From assembly GCF_002954615.1 (NCBI RefSeq), contig NZ_MSCJ01000001.1, forward strand, positions 1,550,001 to 1,614,000: a stretch of 64,000 bases of DNA. Direction: 5' to 3'. Numbering within the stretch: the first letter of the stretch is position 1; each line of letters opens with the position of its first letter. Position numbers and translations under genes: made by a program. Below are positions 37,637 to 46,540 of the stretch, one piece after another. The notes under the pieces were generated by a model. It did not search any database and was not told where the DNA came from. It saw nothing but the letters and a program-made list of their open reading frames with translations. Source of the DNA: Photobacterium angustum (lineage in GTDB: Bacteria > Pseudomonadota > Gammaproteobacteria > Enterobacterales > Vibrionaceae).

Positions 37637-37666
37637 AAAAGAGGACGTAATGTCCTCTTTTTTATT
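37637..37666 (+). terminator. Terminator after the aminotransferase gene
   Basis: The arms aaaagaggac (37637-37646) and gtcctctttt (37652-37661) are perfect and continue into T. Confidence 0.88.
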
Positions 37667-37727
37667 TCTGAGCATAACAACTAAATGTCTTTTTTCTGCG
37701 AATTTGACTAATTAAAACAAGATAAAA

Positions 37728-38033
37728 TCAGCCTGATTTATTTAATGGTAATACATTGCAATATAAATCGCGCTCGTAATTTCTTTTTAGCTGTTCCTTC
37801 CAAGGTCTTTTTGCAATAGGAACAAGATAGAACATTTCACGTGTAGTATCTGTTACAAAAGCCATATCATGGCGCATCACTTCGTAGTGAATATCATGAA
37901 CAAATCCTAACGAGAAACTTTGCCTACCCGTTAATATATTTATATCTTCCCGCGTTAAAGAAACGCCTTGATTATCTTCAGCAAAACGATCAATCAACCA
38001 ATCTGAAAATTCTCTCGCACTTATCATTGTCAT
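37728..38033 (-). CDS. Small cytoplasmic protein, unknown
   Basis: 101 residues from ATG 38033; ATG 38027 (MISAREFSDWL) is an alternative. There is no signal or membrane segment. The N-terminal half (FSDWLIDRFAEDNQGVSLTREDINILTGR) looks helical, the C-terminal half is basic (KRPWKEQLKRNYERD), which would fit nucleic-acid binding, but I recognise no family. It stands alone, convergent with the aminotransferase gene. Confidence 0.6.
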   Translation of the reverse strand: MTMISAREFSDWLIDRFAEDNQGVSLTREDINILTGRQSFSLGFVHDIHYEVMRHDMAFVTDTTREMFYLVPIAKRPWKEQLKRNYERDLYCNVLPLNKSG

Positions 38034-38269
38034 AGATCATTAACTCCAAATGCTTCGAGCTCCTTGAAATTAACATCCAAATAATCGCCATATAAAACGT
38101 AAACTAATAAATGTTTAAATGTAATCTAATAAAATCATGGATATTAATTCATTATTATATTTATAGCATTAAAATAGTTATTATTAAAAATAATCGGAAC
38201 GATGCATAAATAATAAAGTAGAACTTAATATTAGCAGAAGAAAATAATTTAGAAGGAATATAAATGAGA

Positions 38270-38303
38270 ATAAAAACCCCCGCTTCTTAAGAAGAAGCGG
38301 GAT
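38270..38303 (-). terminator. Terminator of the 38311-38721 gene
   Basis: The arms cccgcttctt (38279-38288) and aagaagcggg (38292-38301) are perfect; on the minus strand they are followed by gggtttttattc. Confidence 0.82.
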
Positions 38304-38310
38304 TGGCTGA

Positions 38311-38721
38311 TTAAAGTGCTTTGTATAAAACTTTGTTGCCAGCCAATTGAATGCGTTCAACTAACCCTTCTTCAGTCAGTTTTTTTAACGCACCTGTAGC
38401 CCAAGAAGCCGCTTTCGCATCTTCCTGACCAGCTTCTAAGCCAATGCCTTTAGGGTTTAAACCTTCAGCATTTTTAACAACAATATCTAACACTTGTTGC
38501 TGCTTAGGAGTTAATGACACTGCCGTTGTTGCTTTCGCAGGTGTCGCTTTAACTTCTTTTTTTGCTTCTACAGCTTTTGCTGCTGGTGCAGCTTTCACTG
38601 TTTCAACATTTGATGCTTTTTCAGCTGCTTTTTTAGGCGCTGCTTTTGTCGCTAACTCAGCAAAAACAGGCGTCTGTTTTTGAAGTTTTAGCTGTACTTT
38701 ACGTTTGTGAGAGATTCTCAT
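38311..38721 (-). CDS. Lys/Ala-rich protein with C-terminal winged helix
   Basis: 136 residues in two parts. Residues 1-65 are Lys/Ala/Pro/Val-rich low-complexity sequence (AAPKKAAEKA, KAAPAAKAVEAKKEV), like bacterial histone-H1-type tails. Residues 67-136 (LTPKQQQVLDIVVKNAEGLNP ... ASWATGALKKLTEEGLVERIQL) form a MarR-like winged helix-turn-helix. It is a likely DNA-binding protein; whether it is a regulator or a nucleoid-associated protein is unknown. It is monocistronic, with its own terminator. Confidence 0.7.
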   Translation of the reverse strand: MRISHKRKVQLKLQKQTPVFAELATKAAPKKAAEKASNVETVKAAPAAKAVEAKKEVKATPAKATTAVSLTPKQQQVLDIVVKNAEGLNPKGIGLEAGQEDAKAASWATGALKKLTEEGLVERIQLAGNKVLYKAL

Positions 38722-39017
38722 TAAATTTCCTACTCCGTTGCACTACTTTCAGTCACCACTATGCCAGCGGGAAAAAGTAAGCGCGTTTTATATCAAGTAT
38801 GTCAGAGAAATGCCAGCAAACGGCGACATATCAACCGATAAATATGATTTTAAGCAAAAAATTCCTTCTATATTCTTCATATATACTTAATAAGTACAAA
38901 AGATGTAGGCATCTATCATGAACATGCCGTTGATGTGCAATATTTTGAGTAGCCAATACGATCGCTACGCATGTCCATAACGTAGGATAAATAGATGATT
39001 TGATTTGGAGTAAAACA

Positions 39018-39686
39018 ATGGAAACGTACCATGTAAAGTCAGCCCCTATTACCCCTTATGTAATGCTGTTTGTTTTTTGTTTTACAGCGTCGATTAGTGC
39101 TAGCTGCCTTACCTTTTTTATTCCTGATATGACACTTCTAGCAACTATTCTGACCACTATTATTATTGGGGTTAGTGCCGTTATTGTTATTCGTTACATC
39201 TGTGATTCAAAATATCTGTTCACGCTTACATTCATGCATTGCCAATATCATAGTCATTACGGTGGTTGGTCAACGCCTTGGTATAATATATCGCAATTAG
39301 GTAAAGCCGAAATAAGCCACCAAGGCTGGCAACAACCTCTGCCGTGGATTGGAATTAGACTCAACGATTATGATGATTTTATTAAAAATATAAGCCCCCG
39401 TTTGGCTGCTCGCATTATTATTGAGCAACGCATTTTATTAGTCATGGCGATTAAAAACAGCGACGTTGATAATTACACGATAGAAGATGTGTTATTTGAT
39501 GATGAACCTTACCAATCACCAAATGGTAATGTCTTTAAAGGCCTAAGAGCGATGCTAGCACACCGTATGAAATATAATCGTGAGTTCTTAGGCTTTGATT
39601 TTTTCATATCTGAAGATACGTTAGATAGGCCAATTAATGATTTTATTGGCCTACTAAGACGTTATAAAGCAGCCGCTATACACTAA
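39018..39686 (+). CDS. DUF2982-like membrane protein
   Basis: 222 residues from ATG 39018, with ggag at 39007-39010. Two hydrophobic helices (about 14-36 and 42-62) are followed by a cytoplasmic domain of about 160 residues containing GIRLNDYDDFIKNISPRLAA and IIEQRILLVMA, which I recall from the vibrio/shewanella family DUF2982. Function is unknown. The gene end overlaps the end of the convergent uhpC by 11 bases. Confidence 0.72.
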   Translation: METYHVKSAPITPYVMLFVFCFTASISASCLTFFIPDMTLLATILTTIIIGVSAVIVIRYICDSKYLFTLTFMHCQYHSHYGGWSTPWYNISQLGKAEISHQGWQQPLPWIGIRLNDYDDFIKNISPRLAARIIIEQRILLVMAIKNSDVDNYTIEDVLFDDEPYQSPNGNVFKGLRAMLAHRMKYNREFLGFDFFISEDTLDRPINDFIGLLRRYKAAAIH

Positions 39687-40968
39687 TAGCGTCGCCGTGT
39701 TGCGCTTTTAAAAATGGTAATAGCAATAACCCTATCGCAGCAGCTGCTACAGAAATAACAACAAAGAATCCCATCCAATGGTAATGCTGCATAATTATCG
39801 CTAGAGGGTAACCTGCAAGCGCTGCGCCCATATAGGCAAATAGCCCCACAAATCCGGTTGCTGCGCCAACGGAGTCTTTATGTGAGCACTCAGCAGCCGC
39901 CATACCTATAAGCATTTGAGGGCCAAACACAAAAAAGCCAATCGTAAATAAACACACCGCCTGCAACACAAAGCTCGAGATTGGAATTAACCACAGCGCG
40001 GCAACAGATAAAAAGATACCGATTGAAAACAATAAGATCATCGGCCCGCGATTACCTGAGAATATTTTATCCGATCCCCACCCAGCCACCAGCGAACCGA
40101 AAAATCCGCCAATTTCAAACAATGACAATGCGCTATTAGCCGTGATCAAGCTATAACCGTATTGTTCGGTAAGGTATAAATTACCCCAGTCATTAATCGC
40201 TGTCCGAACGATATAGACCAGAATATAGCTAAAGCTTAATAACCAAATGTATTTATTATTGAGTACATAACGAAATAGGATCTGCTTTTGCGATAAGCCC
40301 TTGCCTGTATTTTCATGGGCAATTTCTAAGTGATCTTTGCGCCAGTGTCCGATACTCGGTAATCCCATTGACGTCGGTTTATCGCGTAAACGCCAACAAA
40401 GAAATAAACCGATAACCACAGCAATGATGCCAGGAATATAGAAACTGTAACGCCAGCCAAAATGGAGCACAGTGAAACCAACAATAATGGGGATCATTGC
40501 GCCCCCCACATTGTGTGCAGTATTCCAAATAGACCACCATCTGCCACGCTCAGAGCGTGAATACCATGTTGTTAGTAATTTAGAACAGGCAGGCCATCCC
40601 CAGCCCTGAAACCATGCATTTAATATCCATAATATGCTGAGCGCGACAATGGAACTAGATAAGCCAAATAGAATATTAATTATACCGGTTGCAATCAGCC
40701 CAACCCCCATAAAATAACGAGGATTAGAACGATCACTGACAATACCAGAAATGAATTTAGAGCAGCCGTAAGTGATATAAAATAATGTGCCCATTAGGCC
40801 AATATCTGCTTTATCCCACCCCAAATCAGTAATGATTGCAGGCATGGCATAACTGAAGTTTTTACGGGTTAAATAGAAGGCAGCGTAACCAATATACATA
40901 CTCACCATAATGTGAATACGCCAATAACGATAGCGTTGTGCCGTTTCTTGAGTAGCGTCTATATTCAT
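39676..40968 (-). CDS. uhpC: Hexose-phosphate sensor UhpC (MFS, OPA family)
   Basis: 430 residues and twelve predicted membrane helices, organophosphate:Pi antiporter family (YIGYAAFYLTRKNFSYAMP near the N-terminus, GWGWPACSKLLTTWYSRSERG, GFVGLFAYMGAALAG). Its place directly after uhpB shows it is UhpC, which senses external glucose-6-phosphate and signals to UhpB, rather than a transporter. It lies 30 bases downstream of uhpB and overlaps the tail of the DUF2982-like gene. Confidence 0.88.
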   Translation of the reverse strand: MNIDATQETAQRYRYWRIHIMVSMYIGYAAFYLTRKNFSYAMPAIITDLGWDKADIGLMGTLFYITYGCSKFISGIVSDRSNPRYFMGVGLIATGIINILFGLSSSIVALSILWILNAWFQGWGWPACSKLLTTWYSRSERGRWWSIWNTAHNVGGAMIPIIVGFTVLHFGWRYSFYIPGIIAVVIGLFLCWRLRDKPTSMGLPSIGHWRKDHLEIAHENTGKGLSQKQILFRYVLNNKYIWLLSFSYILVYIVRTAINDWGNLYLTEQYGYSLITANSALSLFEIGGFFGSLVAGWGSDKIFSGNRGPMILLFSIGIFLSVAALWLIPISSFVLQAVCLFTIGFFVFGPQMLIGMAAAECSHKDSVGAATGFVGLFAYMGAALAGYPLAIIMQHYHWMGFFVVISVAAAAIGLLLLPFLKAQHGDAISV

Positions 40969-40998
40969 AATCTCTATTATCGTCTAAAGGTTCTAAAC

Positions 40999-42570
40999 CT
41001 ACGAGAGCGAGCTAAGCTGTGGCAGTACAACACGAATGTTAGTCCCAGCTAAAGGCGGATGGTCATAGTACATCTGTAATTCAGCTTTAGGCTGAATATG
41101 GCTGGTAATAACACACTGACCACCTAACGCTTCGATACGCTCTTTCATCCCACGCAAACCAAAGCCTTTCAATGTATCACTGGTTTTAAAACCCACGCCG
41201 TTATCTTCTATTTCCATTGTGATATTGTCATCAACCGACAGTGTGATCAGCACTTCCGTTGCCTTTGCGTATTTTGCGATGTTATTTAGCGCTTCCTGTG
41301 CGACACGAAACAGCGTGATTTGCAGCATATCTGACATCACATCATCAATATTTTTCGGATAAGACATTGCGACATCAATATCTTGTGCTTCAAAGTTTAA
41401 ATCTCTGATCACTTGTTCGATCGCTGCTTTTAAGCCTAAATCATCCAGTGTCTTTGGCCGTAATTGCGACAATAAGCCTTTTGTTGTGTCATAAATATTT
41501 AGCGATAATTGCTCTATCGAAGAGGCACAAGATTCGCCAACCTGTGATGTTTCAACACGTTTTAAAATACTGGCTTGAGTGCGTATTGCGGTAATATTTT
41601 GTCCAATTTCGTCATGTAATTCTCGAGCGATATTTTGTCTTACAGACTCTTCTGCCGTAACCAACTGACGTGATAAGGAATAATTGCGTTTTAATTGTTT
41701 CGACAGTTTTTTATTTAAATCACGCTGATGTTGGATCCCAATCCCCAACAAAATCCCCGTAATACTTTGTGCTGATAACGACAGCAACAAATCAACGGTT
41801 TCAATTGAGCTCACTTCACTACGAACAGCAATTAAAGCAATACTGTTAAGTAAGGTGCCCAGTAATGCCCCTTCCCAACCATAACGAAACGCTAATACTA
41901 TAATCGGAATTGCCAAACAAAATGGCGCAAACAAACTCAATTGCTCAGGTAAATGCACCTGCAATAAGATGTTGGCAATGAATAATAGGCAGAAGAAAAA
42001 AAGATGCTGGCTACGAAATTCAACCGGACGAGAAACCACATCGACTGTTAATGGTATCCACTCCTTTTGAAACAAATAATTCCAAATCAAATAACAGCTC
42101 GGTACCAACATTAAGCCGCTTGTCATACTAATAAGAAAAATAAAACCGAGTCGGCGAGTATTGAAAAGATCAAAGAAGTGCACCCCATTCAATACCAGCA
42201 TATTGATCAATGCTAACGTTGTTATCGCAATCGCCATAACAGTAAGTAAACGCCACTGCACACCTTTATAATAACGCCGCGCAAGTAAGGTGACAGGTAT
42301 CGATAACATACTGGCAATAAATAAAGCCAGCCAACTATATTGCGGCAAAGATAATGCCAGTAATAGTAACCCGCTCCATTCTGCACTATAGATAGCAAGC
42401 CAATACTTTTTAGAGCTATGAAGAGTTAAACCAAGCCTAAGTGCAAAAGGAAAAAACACCGTTGCGAGAATAGGATCCATAATGAAGTAATATGAAATAC
42501 CCCATAAGCAGAACCAACTACAGCAAACAAATAACCAAACACAAAGTGATGTTAGGCTAAAGCTACGCAC
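40999..42570 (-). CDS. uhpB: Sensor histidine kinase UhpB
   Basis: 523 residues from GTG 42570, sharing one base with the uhpA stop codon. About eight membrane helices fill residues 1-280 (MASE1-like). The dimerisation and phosphoacceptor segment NIARELHDEIGQNITAIRTQ places the active His in ELHDE, typical of HisKA_3 kinases, and the ATPase part has NIAKYAKATEV, IEDNGVGF and GFGLRGMKERIEALGG. It phosphorylates UhpA when UhpC detects hexose phosphate. Confidence 0.92.
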   Translation of the reverse strand: MRSFSLTSLCVWLFVCCSWFCLWGISYYFIMDPILATVFFPFALRLGLTLHSSKKYWLAIYSAEWSGLLLLALSLPQYSWLALFIASMLSIPVTLLARRYYKGVQWRLLTVMAIAITTLALINMLVLNGVHFFDLFNTRRLGFIFLISMTSGLMLVPSCYLIWNYLFQKEWIPLTVDVVSRPVEFRSQHLFFFCLLFIANILLQVHLPEQLSLFAPFCLAIPIIVLAFRYGWEGALLGTLLNSIALIAVRSEVSSIETVDLLLSLSAQSITGILLGIGIQHQRDLNKKLSKQLKRNYSLSRQLVTAEESVRQNIARELHDEIGQNITAIRTQASILKRVETSQVGESCASSIEQLSLNIYDTTKGLLSQLRPKTLDDLGLKAAIEQVIRDLNFEAQDIDVAMSYPKNIDDVMSDMLQITLFRVAQEALNNIAKYAKATEVLITLSVDDNITMEIEDNGVGFKTSDTLKGFGLRGMKERIEALGGQCVITSHIQPKAELQMYYDHPPLAGTNIRVVLPQLSSLS

Positions 42571-43178
42571 TAGATAACATCCCCGCTAAAGAACTTAGCA
42601 AGCTCAACGTTATTTTTTACGTCCAATTTATCCATCGCATTCGCACGATGAACATGTACTGTTTTATGGCTTAAACCCAATTTTACCGCGACCGCTTTAA
42701 CATCGAGCCCTGTTGCCAATAATTCACTAATTTGATGCTCACGTTTCGTCAATTTTCCTAACGCTTGCTTATTACAATTAGGTGAAACTAAATTAATCGC
42801 GATATCAGGGGTCAAATAACAACCACCTTGCGACGCTGTTCTTACCGCTTGAACTAATTCCTCAGGACTACAACGTTTACTTAAAAAGCCTTTTGCACCT
42901 AAGCTCAATGCTTTTTCTACTACCGTTGCAGAGTCATGGACACTCAGCATAATACTTGTAATACCTGATGGAAGATCTTCAAGTAACGTTAAGCCACTTT
43001 CATTAGGCATCGAAATATCTAAAATACATACCGTAACATCTAAACCAGGTAAACCTAATCGAGCATCTTCAGCAGAACTGAATTGTCCAACAACCTCCAT
43101 ATCAGGCTCTAACGCTAATAGCTGAGCAAAGCCAGAACGCACGATTACGTGGTCATCAACCAAAGCAATTTTAATCAT
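42570..43178 (-). CDS. uhpA: Response regulator UhpA
   Basis: 202 residues from ATG 43178 ([17 protein letters not shown]); the frame runs to 43208 but this start matches E. coli UhpA. The receiver domain has Asp-Asp (VDDH), phospho-Asp in ILDISMP, and [25 protein letters not shown]; the C-terminal LuxR/NarL-type helix-turn-helix has [36 protein letters not shown]. It activates uhpT, which here lies immediately upstream on the same strand beyond a terminator. Confidence 0.94.
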   Translation of the reverse strand: MIKIALVDDHVIVRSGFAQLLALEPDMEVVGQFSSAEDARLGLPGLDVTVCILDISMPNESGLTLLEDLPSGITSIMLSVHDSATVVEKALSLGAKGFLSKRCSPEELVQAVRTASQGGCYLTPDIAINLVSPNCNKQALGKLTKREHQISELLATGLDVKAVAVKLGLSHKTVHVHRANAMDKLDVKNNVELAKFFSGDVI

Positions 43179-43287
43179 TACCTGAATACCTATAGAGAAA
43201 AACCCCATAAACTACCCCTTAGTATTACTGTGAGCAAGTGCTTTACTTTAGTTTTATTCCCTATTGATATACCTAAATGCATAGATA

Positions 43288-43325
43288 CAAAAAAAGCGCT
43301 TTGGTAATCAAAGCGCTTTTCTAAA
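43288..43325. terminator. Terminator between uhpT and uhpA
   Basis: The arms aaaagcgctttg (43292-43303) and caaagcgctttt (43309-43320) are perfect, with T runs on the minus strand. It separates the uhpT message from uhpABC. Confidence 0.88.
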
Positions 43326-43339
43326 ACGTTATATGCTAA

Positions 43340-44734
43340 TTAGTTAGTTGCTAATTGCTGTTTTTCTTTCTTCTCACGGTAAATCTTACGCTCTTCAAGA
43401 ACAGCAACAATTGCCATGATCACACAACAAATAACTGCAGCCGTATCTAGCGCAACGAATGTTCCTGCCCAACCCGTTTGACCGAAAATAGGCGTACCAT
43501 CAGCAATCATACCTAAACCTAGTTTCGCAAAGCTATCACCGATTAGGTAAGCAAACGTACCTTTAATACCATCGGCAACCGCGATGCCCTGTTTAGGCAC
43601 AAAGCCAACTGCTGCAACACCAATAAGAAGCTGTGGACCAAAGACTAAGAAACCAAGTGCAAATAATGATGCTCTGTAAGCAAAAATTGTATCCGCATGT
43701 TGGTAGAAACCTAATGTTGCAATCACACCAATAAGCGCAATACACGCAACTAAGCCACGACGACCATTGATTAAGTCAGAGAAGAAACCCCATAAACATG
43801 TGCCGATTAATGCGCCCGTTTCGAACATGGTGAAACCAGAAATAGCCGTTTCTTTATCAAAGCCAAGTATTTCGTAACCATATACCGTTGACCATTGGTC
43901 GATACCAATACGCACAACGTAAAGAAATACGTTAGCAAAACATAGAAGCCAAATAACCTTGTTGTACAGCACATAGGTTTTGAAGATTTCCAGCTTGCTC
44001 ATCTGGTTTTCGTTAACCGCTTTGTCTTCTTCAGAAATTGGCTCTTCAAATAGCTCTTCTGCAGTACCTAAACCATAAGACTCTGGGCTATCGTTACCCA
44101 TGCTAAAACCAATTAGCGCAACAACAATTGCAATGATAGAAGGCACGATAAACATACCCGCAACATTACCATTAAAGAAGTAGTTTGCACCAAATAGTGC
44201 AACACCTGCGGCACCCGCACCACCGATGTTGTGCGAAATATTCCACATACCAAGGAACGTACCGCGGTTCTTTTTACTGGTCCACTTTGAAATAGTGGAG
44301 TACGAGTTAGAACCACCCACACTTTGGAATAAACCCGATAATGCATACAGGCCAATCATCATGTAAAACGAGCCCATTGATGGCCCCATGACTAAACCAA
44401 AGCCCAGCATACATAAACCAGACAATAATAAGCCCAATGGCAAAATATTTTTCGAGTTCTTACCATCACACCAGTAATTTAATGCTGTTTTACCGATGCC
44501 ATAAGTAATAGAGAAACCAAGACCAATGGTACCTAGTTGCGTCATACTCATACCGTAATCAGAGATCAGGTCGTTTTGCGCAATATTGAAATTCTTACGG
44601 ATGAAATACATTACCATGTAGCTAACAAATACTACGAGGTATGAACGTAAGAATGGCGCAAGCCACATTTTCTTACGAACAGCTAAAGGTAAATCAAGCG
44701 TTGGTTTTCTTACCTGTGTAAGCAGTTTTAACAT
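43340..44734 (-). CDS. uhpT: Hexose-6-phosphate:phosphate antiporter UhpT
   Basis: 464 residues with twelve predicted membrane helices. [22 protein letters not shown] and [22 protein letters not shown] near the N-terminus and [20 protein letters not shown] in the C-terminal half are those of UhpT. It exchanges external hexose-6-phosphate for internal phosphate. In E. coli the order is uhpABCT; here uhpT precedes uhpA. A palindrome 225 bases upstream may belong to its control region. Confidence 0.94.
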   Translation of the reverse strand: MLKLLTQVRKPTLDLPLAVRKKMWLAPFLRSYLVVFVSYMVMYFIRKNFNIAQNDLISDYGMSMTQLGTIGLGFSITYGIGKTALNYWCDGKNSKNILPLGLLLSGLCMLGFGLVMGPSMGSFYMMIGLYALSGLFQSVGGSNSYSTISKWTSKKNRGTFLGMWNISHNIGGAGAAGVALFGANYFFNGNVAGMFIVPSIIAIVVALIGFSMGNDSPESYGLGTAEELFEEPISEEDKAVNENQMSKLEIFKTYVLYNKVIWLLCFANVFLYVVRIGIDQWSTVYGYEILGFDKETAISGFTMFETGALIGTCLWGFFSDLINGRRGLVACIALIGVIATLGFYQHADTIFAYRASLFALGFLVFGPQLLIGVAAVGFVPKQGIAVADGIKGTFAYLIGDSFAKLGLGMIADGTPIFGQTGWAGTFVALDTAAVICCVIMAIVAVLEERKIYREKKEKQQLATN

Positions 44735-45081
44735 GTGAAATCCTCAGATAGTCACTGAAAAATCGATGCTATGGATGTTTTATGATCAATACGCCCAATC
44801 GGAGTACTGTTATTACCATTAACATTCACAGTGCAGGGATCACCATCATTCAAAACGTGTGATTAAATTGGGATAAACCAATCAAAATGGATAGATGATC
44901 ATTGCCGAGGATTTTATCGATACCCAACCGTTAGGGCATGAGAAGCCGACCTAACATGACTAGGAATAATTCCTAGTTTACGTGAAATCGGAGTAAAAGT
45001 GTGACACAGCGCAAACTGATGATATGTAGCAAATAGAATAAAGTGAGGATAGAACCTCACTTTATAGAATAGAAAATCGCA
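44735..45081. other. uhpT upstream region, no gene
   Basis: 347 bases between uhpT and ycbL, both minus strand. It should hold the uhpT promoter and UhpA target. The palindrome at 44959-44977 is the clearest element. A TGTGA half-site (near 44859) might be part of a weak CRP site, but its partner is poor. Confidence 0.5.
44959..44977. promoter_or_regulatory. Palindrome upstream of uhpT
   Basis: actaggaat and attcctagt are perfect 9-base arms around one central A. It could be an operator, for instance for UhpA, but this is a guess from position. Confidence 0.4.
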
Positions 45082-45735
45082 TTAATATAATGGCATTTCA
45101 TCAGCAACAAATGGGTTTGTTGCTCGCTCATGACCAAATGTCGATAATGGACCATGACCCGGTACAAAAGTCACAGCATCACCTAACGGCCATAGCTTAG
45201 TTTTAATCGCGTTGATCAACGTTGGATGATCACCACGAGGAAAATCAGTTCGACCGATTCCCCCTTTAAATAGCACATCGCCAACAAATGCAACATTAGC
45301 GTCATTGCTAAATAAAATCACATGTCCTGGGGTATGTCCTGGGGTATGGAGAACTTGCAATGTTTGATTACCGACATTAATTTCATCGCCATCGTTTAGC
45401 CATTGCGTAGGCTCAAATGCTTCCGTCATCGGAAAGCCAAACATTTCGCTTTGACGCGGTAGGCCTTGTAACCAAAACTCATCATCTTTATGTGGACCAA
45501 TAACCGGTACATTTAAAGACTGAGATAACGGCGCTGTACCTCCAACATGGTCAAGGTGACCATGGGTTAAAATAAGTTGAGTAACGGTTAACCCTAACTC
45601 GTCAACCACTTTGGTTAATTGTTCAATGTCACCACCAGGATCAACAATCGCCGCTTGGTTTGTTTCATCACACCAAATAATTGAGCAATTTTGCTGAAAC
45701 GGTGTAACAGGAACAATTTGATACTTAAGACTCAT
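45082..45735 (-). CDS. ycbL: Metallo-beta-lactamase-fold hydrolase YcbL
   Basis: 217 residues. The metal motif [10 protein letters not shown] (HxHxDH), the later [13 protein letters not shown] and FVPGHGP are those of glyoxalase II-like hydrolases; E. coli YcbL (GloC) hydrolyses S-lactoylglutathione and other thioesters. The order ycbB-ycbK-ycbL matches E. coli, supporting the assignment. Cytoplasmic; 86 bases downstream of ycbK. Confidence 0.9.
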   Translation of the reverse strand: MSLKYQIVPVTPFQQNCSIIWCDETNQAAIVDPGGDIEQLTKVVDELGLTVTQLILTHGHLDHVGGTAPLSQSLNVPVIGPHKDDEFWLQGLPRQSEMFGFPMTEAFEPTQWLNDGDEINVGNQTLQVLHTPGHTPGHVILFSNDANVAFVGDVLFKGGIGRTDFPRGDHPTLINAIKTKLWPLGDAVTFVPGHGPLSTFGHERATNPFVADEMPLY

Positions 45736-45821
45736 ACTCGCTTAACATCCTAGCCATAAACATAAGCCGAAAGAATGCCACGATTATTTATAAAAATATA
45801 GCGACGATTTATGCTATCTCA

Positions 45822-46379
45822 TTAACCACGCCAGTTACGCACAGGGCCTGTATCAATATGCACAAATTGGCTCCCTGGGTAATAACCCACACCACCAATT
45901 TTCAGATCCATTGCCGCTTGGCGAATTTTTGCTAATGGAACACCTTCAAGGTTAAAATCGATAGCTTGTGCCTTCATGTGATAACTCTTTTTCGCTACTC
46001 CACCGCTGCGTTTTGCTAACATTTTGTTAGTTTTTGGCGAGCGATAACCAGAAATAAGTTGAGCATAACCTTCATGTCCTAAATATGTCTGAATTTGCGA
46101 TATTGCATCATATAAACGGCGATCAATACGCGCGACTTCATTTTGTCTAAAATCACGGCACAGATGATCAATTTGTCTTACCGCAGAGCCGACATAGGTT
46201 TTTCCATTAAAATATTTAGTTTCTAACTCTTCACCTGTATGAAGATTACGAATCAATAGACTACGAGGATCTGATGCTTTAAATGGGCTGGCAATTGCTA
46301 TATTAGGTAATAAACAAGAACCGACAACCGCTCCGCCGAGAGCAAGGAATTTACGGCGATTAATATTAATTTCTGACAT
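45822..46379 (-). CDS. ycbK: DUF882/M15-type peptidase-like protein YcbK
   Basis: 185 residues. The N-terminus ININRRKFLALGGAVVGS is a Tat signal (RRKFL), so it is exported folded. The core SGYRSPKTN, HMKAQAIDF and GVGYYPGSQFVHIDTG carries the His-Asp-His zinc ligands of the M15/DUF882 fold, whose relatives cut peptidoglycan peptides. It follows ycbB, an LD-transpeptidase gene, in agreement with a wall-related role. Its actual substrate is unproven. Confidence 0.88.
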   Translation of the reverse strand: MSEININRRKFLALGGAVVGSCLLPNIAIASPFKASDPRSLLIRNLHTGEELETKYFNGKTYVGSAVRQIDHLCRDFRQNEVARIDRRLYDAISQIQTYLGHEGYAQLISGYRSPKTNKMLAKRSGGVAKKSYHMKAQAIDFNLEGVPLAKIRQAAMDLKIGGVGYYPGSQFVHIDTGPVRNWRG

Positions 46380-46540
46380 ACCAACTCATGATAAAAAAGT
46401 GCTATTTATTGTAATAATGCAAAGCGTATACCACCCGCTTTTCCTGCACGATATCCATCACTGATAAAGTAGTCAAAGACTCACGTCACATATTTTTAAT
46501 AGCAAAAAAACTACTATTTATTTTCATGGGGTTATCTAAC

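Noticed and set aside
38444..38683. Plus-strand frame rich in Ala/Phe opposite the Lys/Ala-rich gene
   Set aside because: An artefact of the repetitive Lys/Ala codons; no ribosome site.
44735..45081. CRP site upstream of uhpT
   Set aside because: Only one good half-site (TGTGA) with a poor partner.
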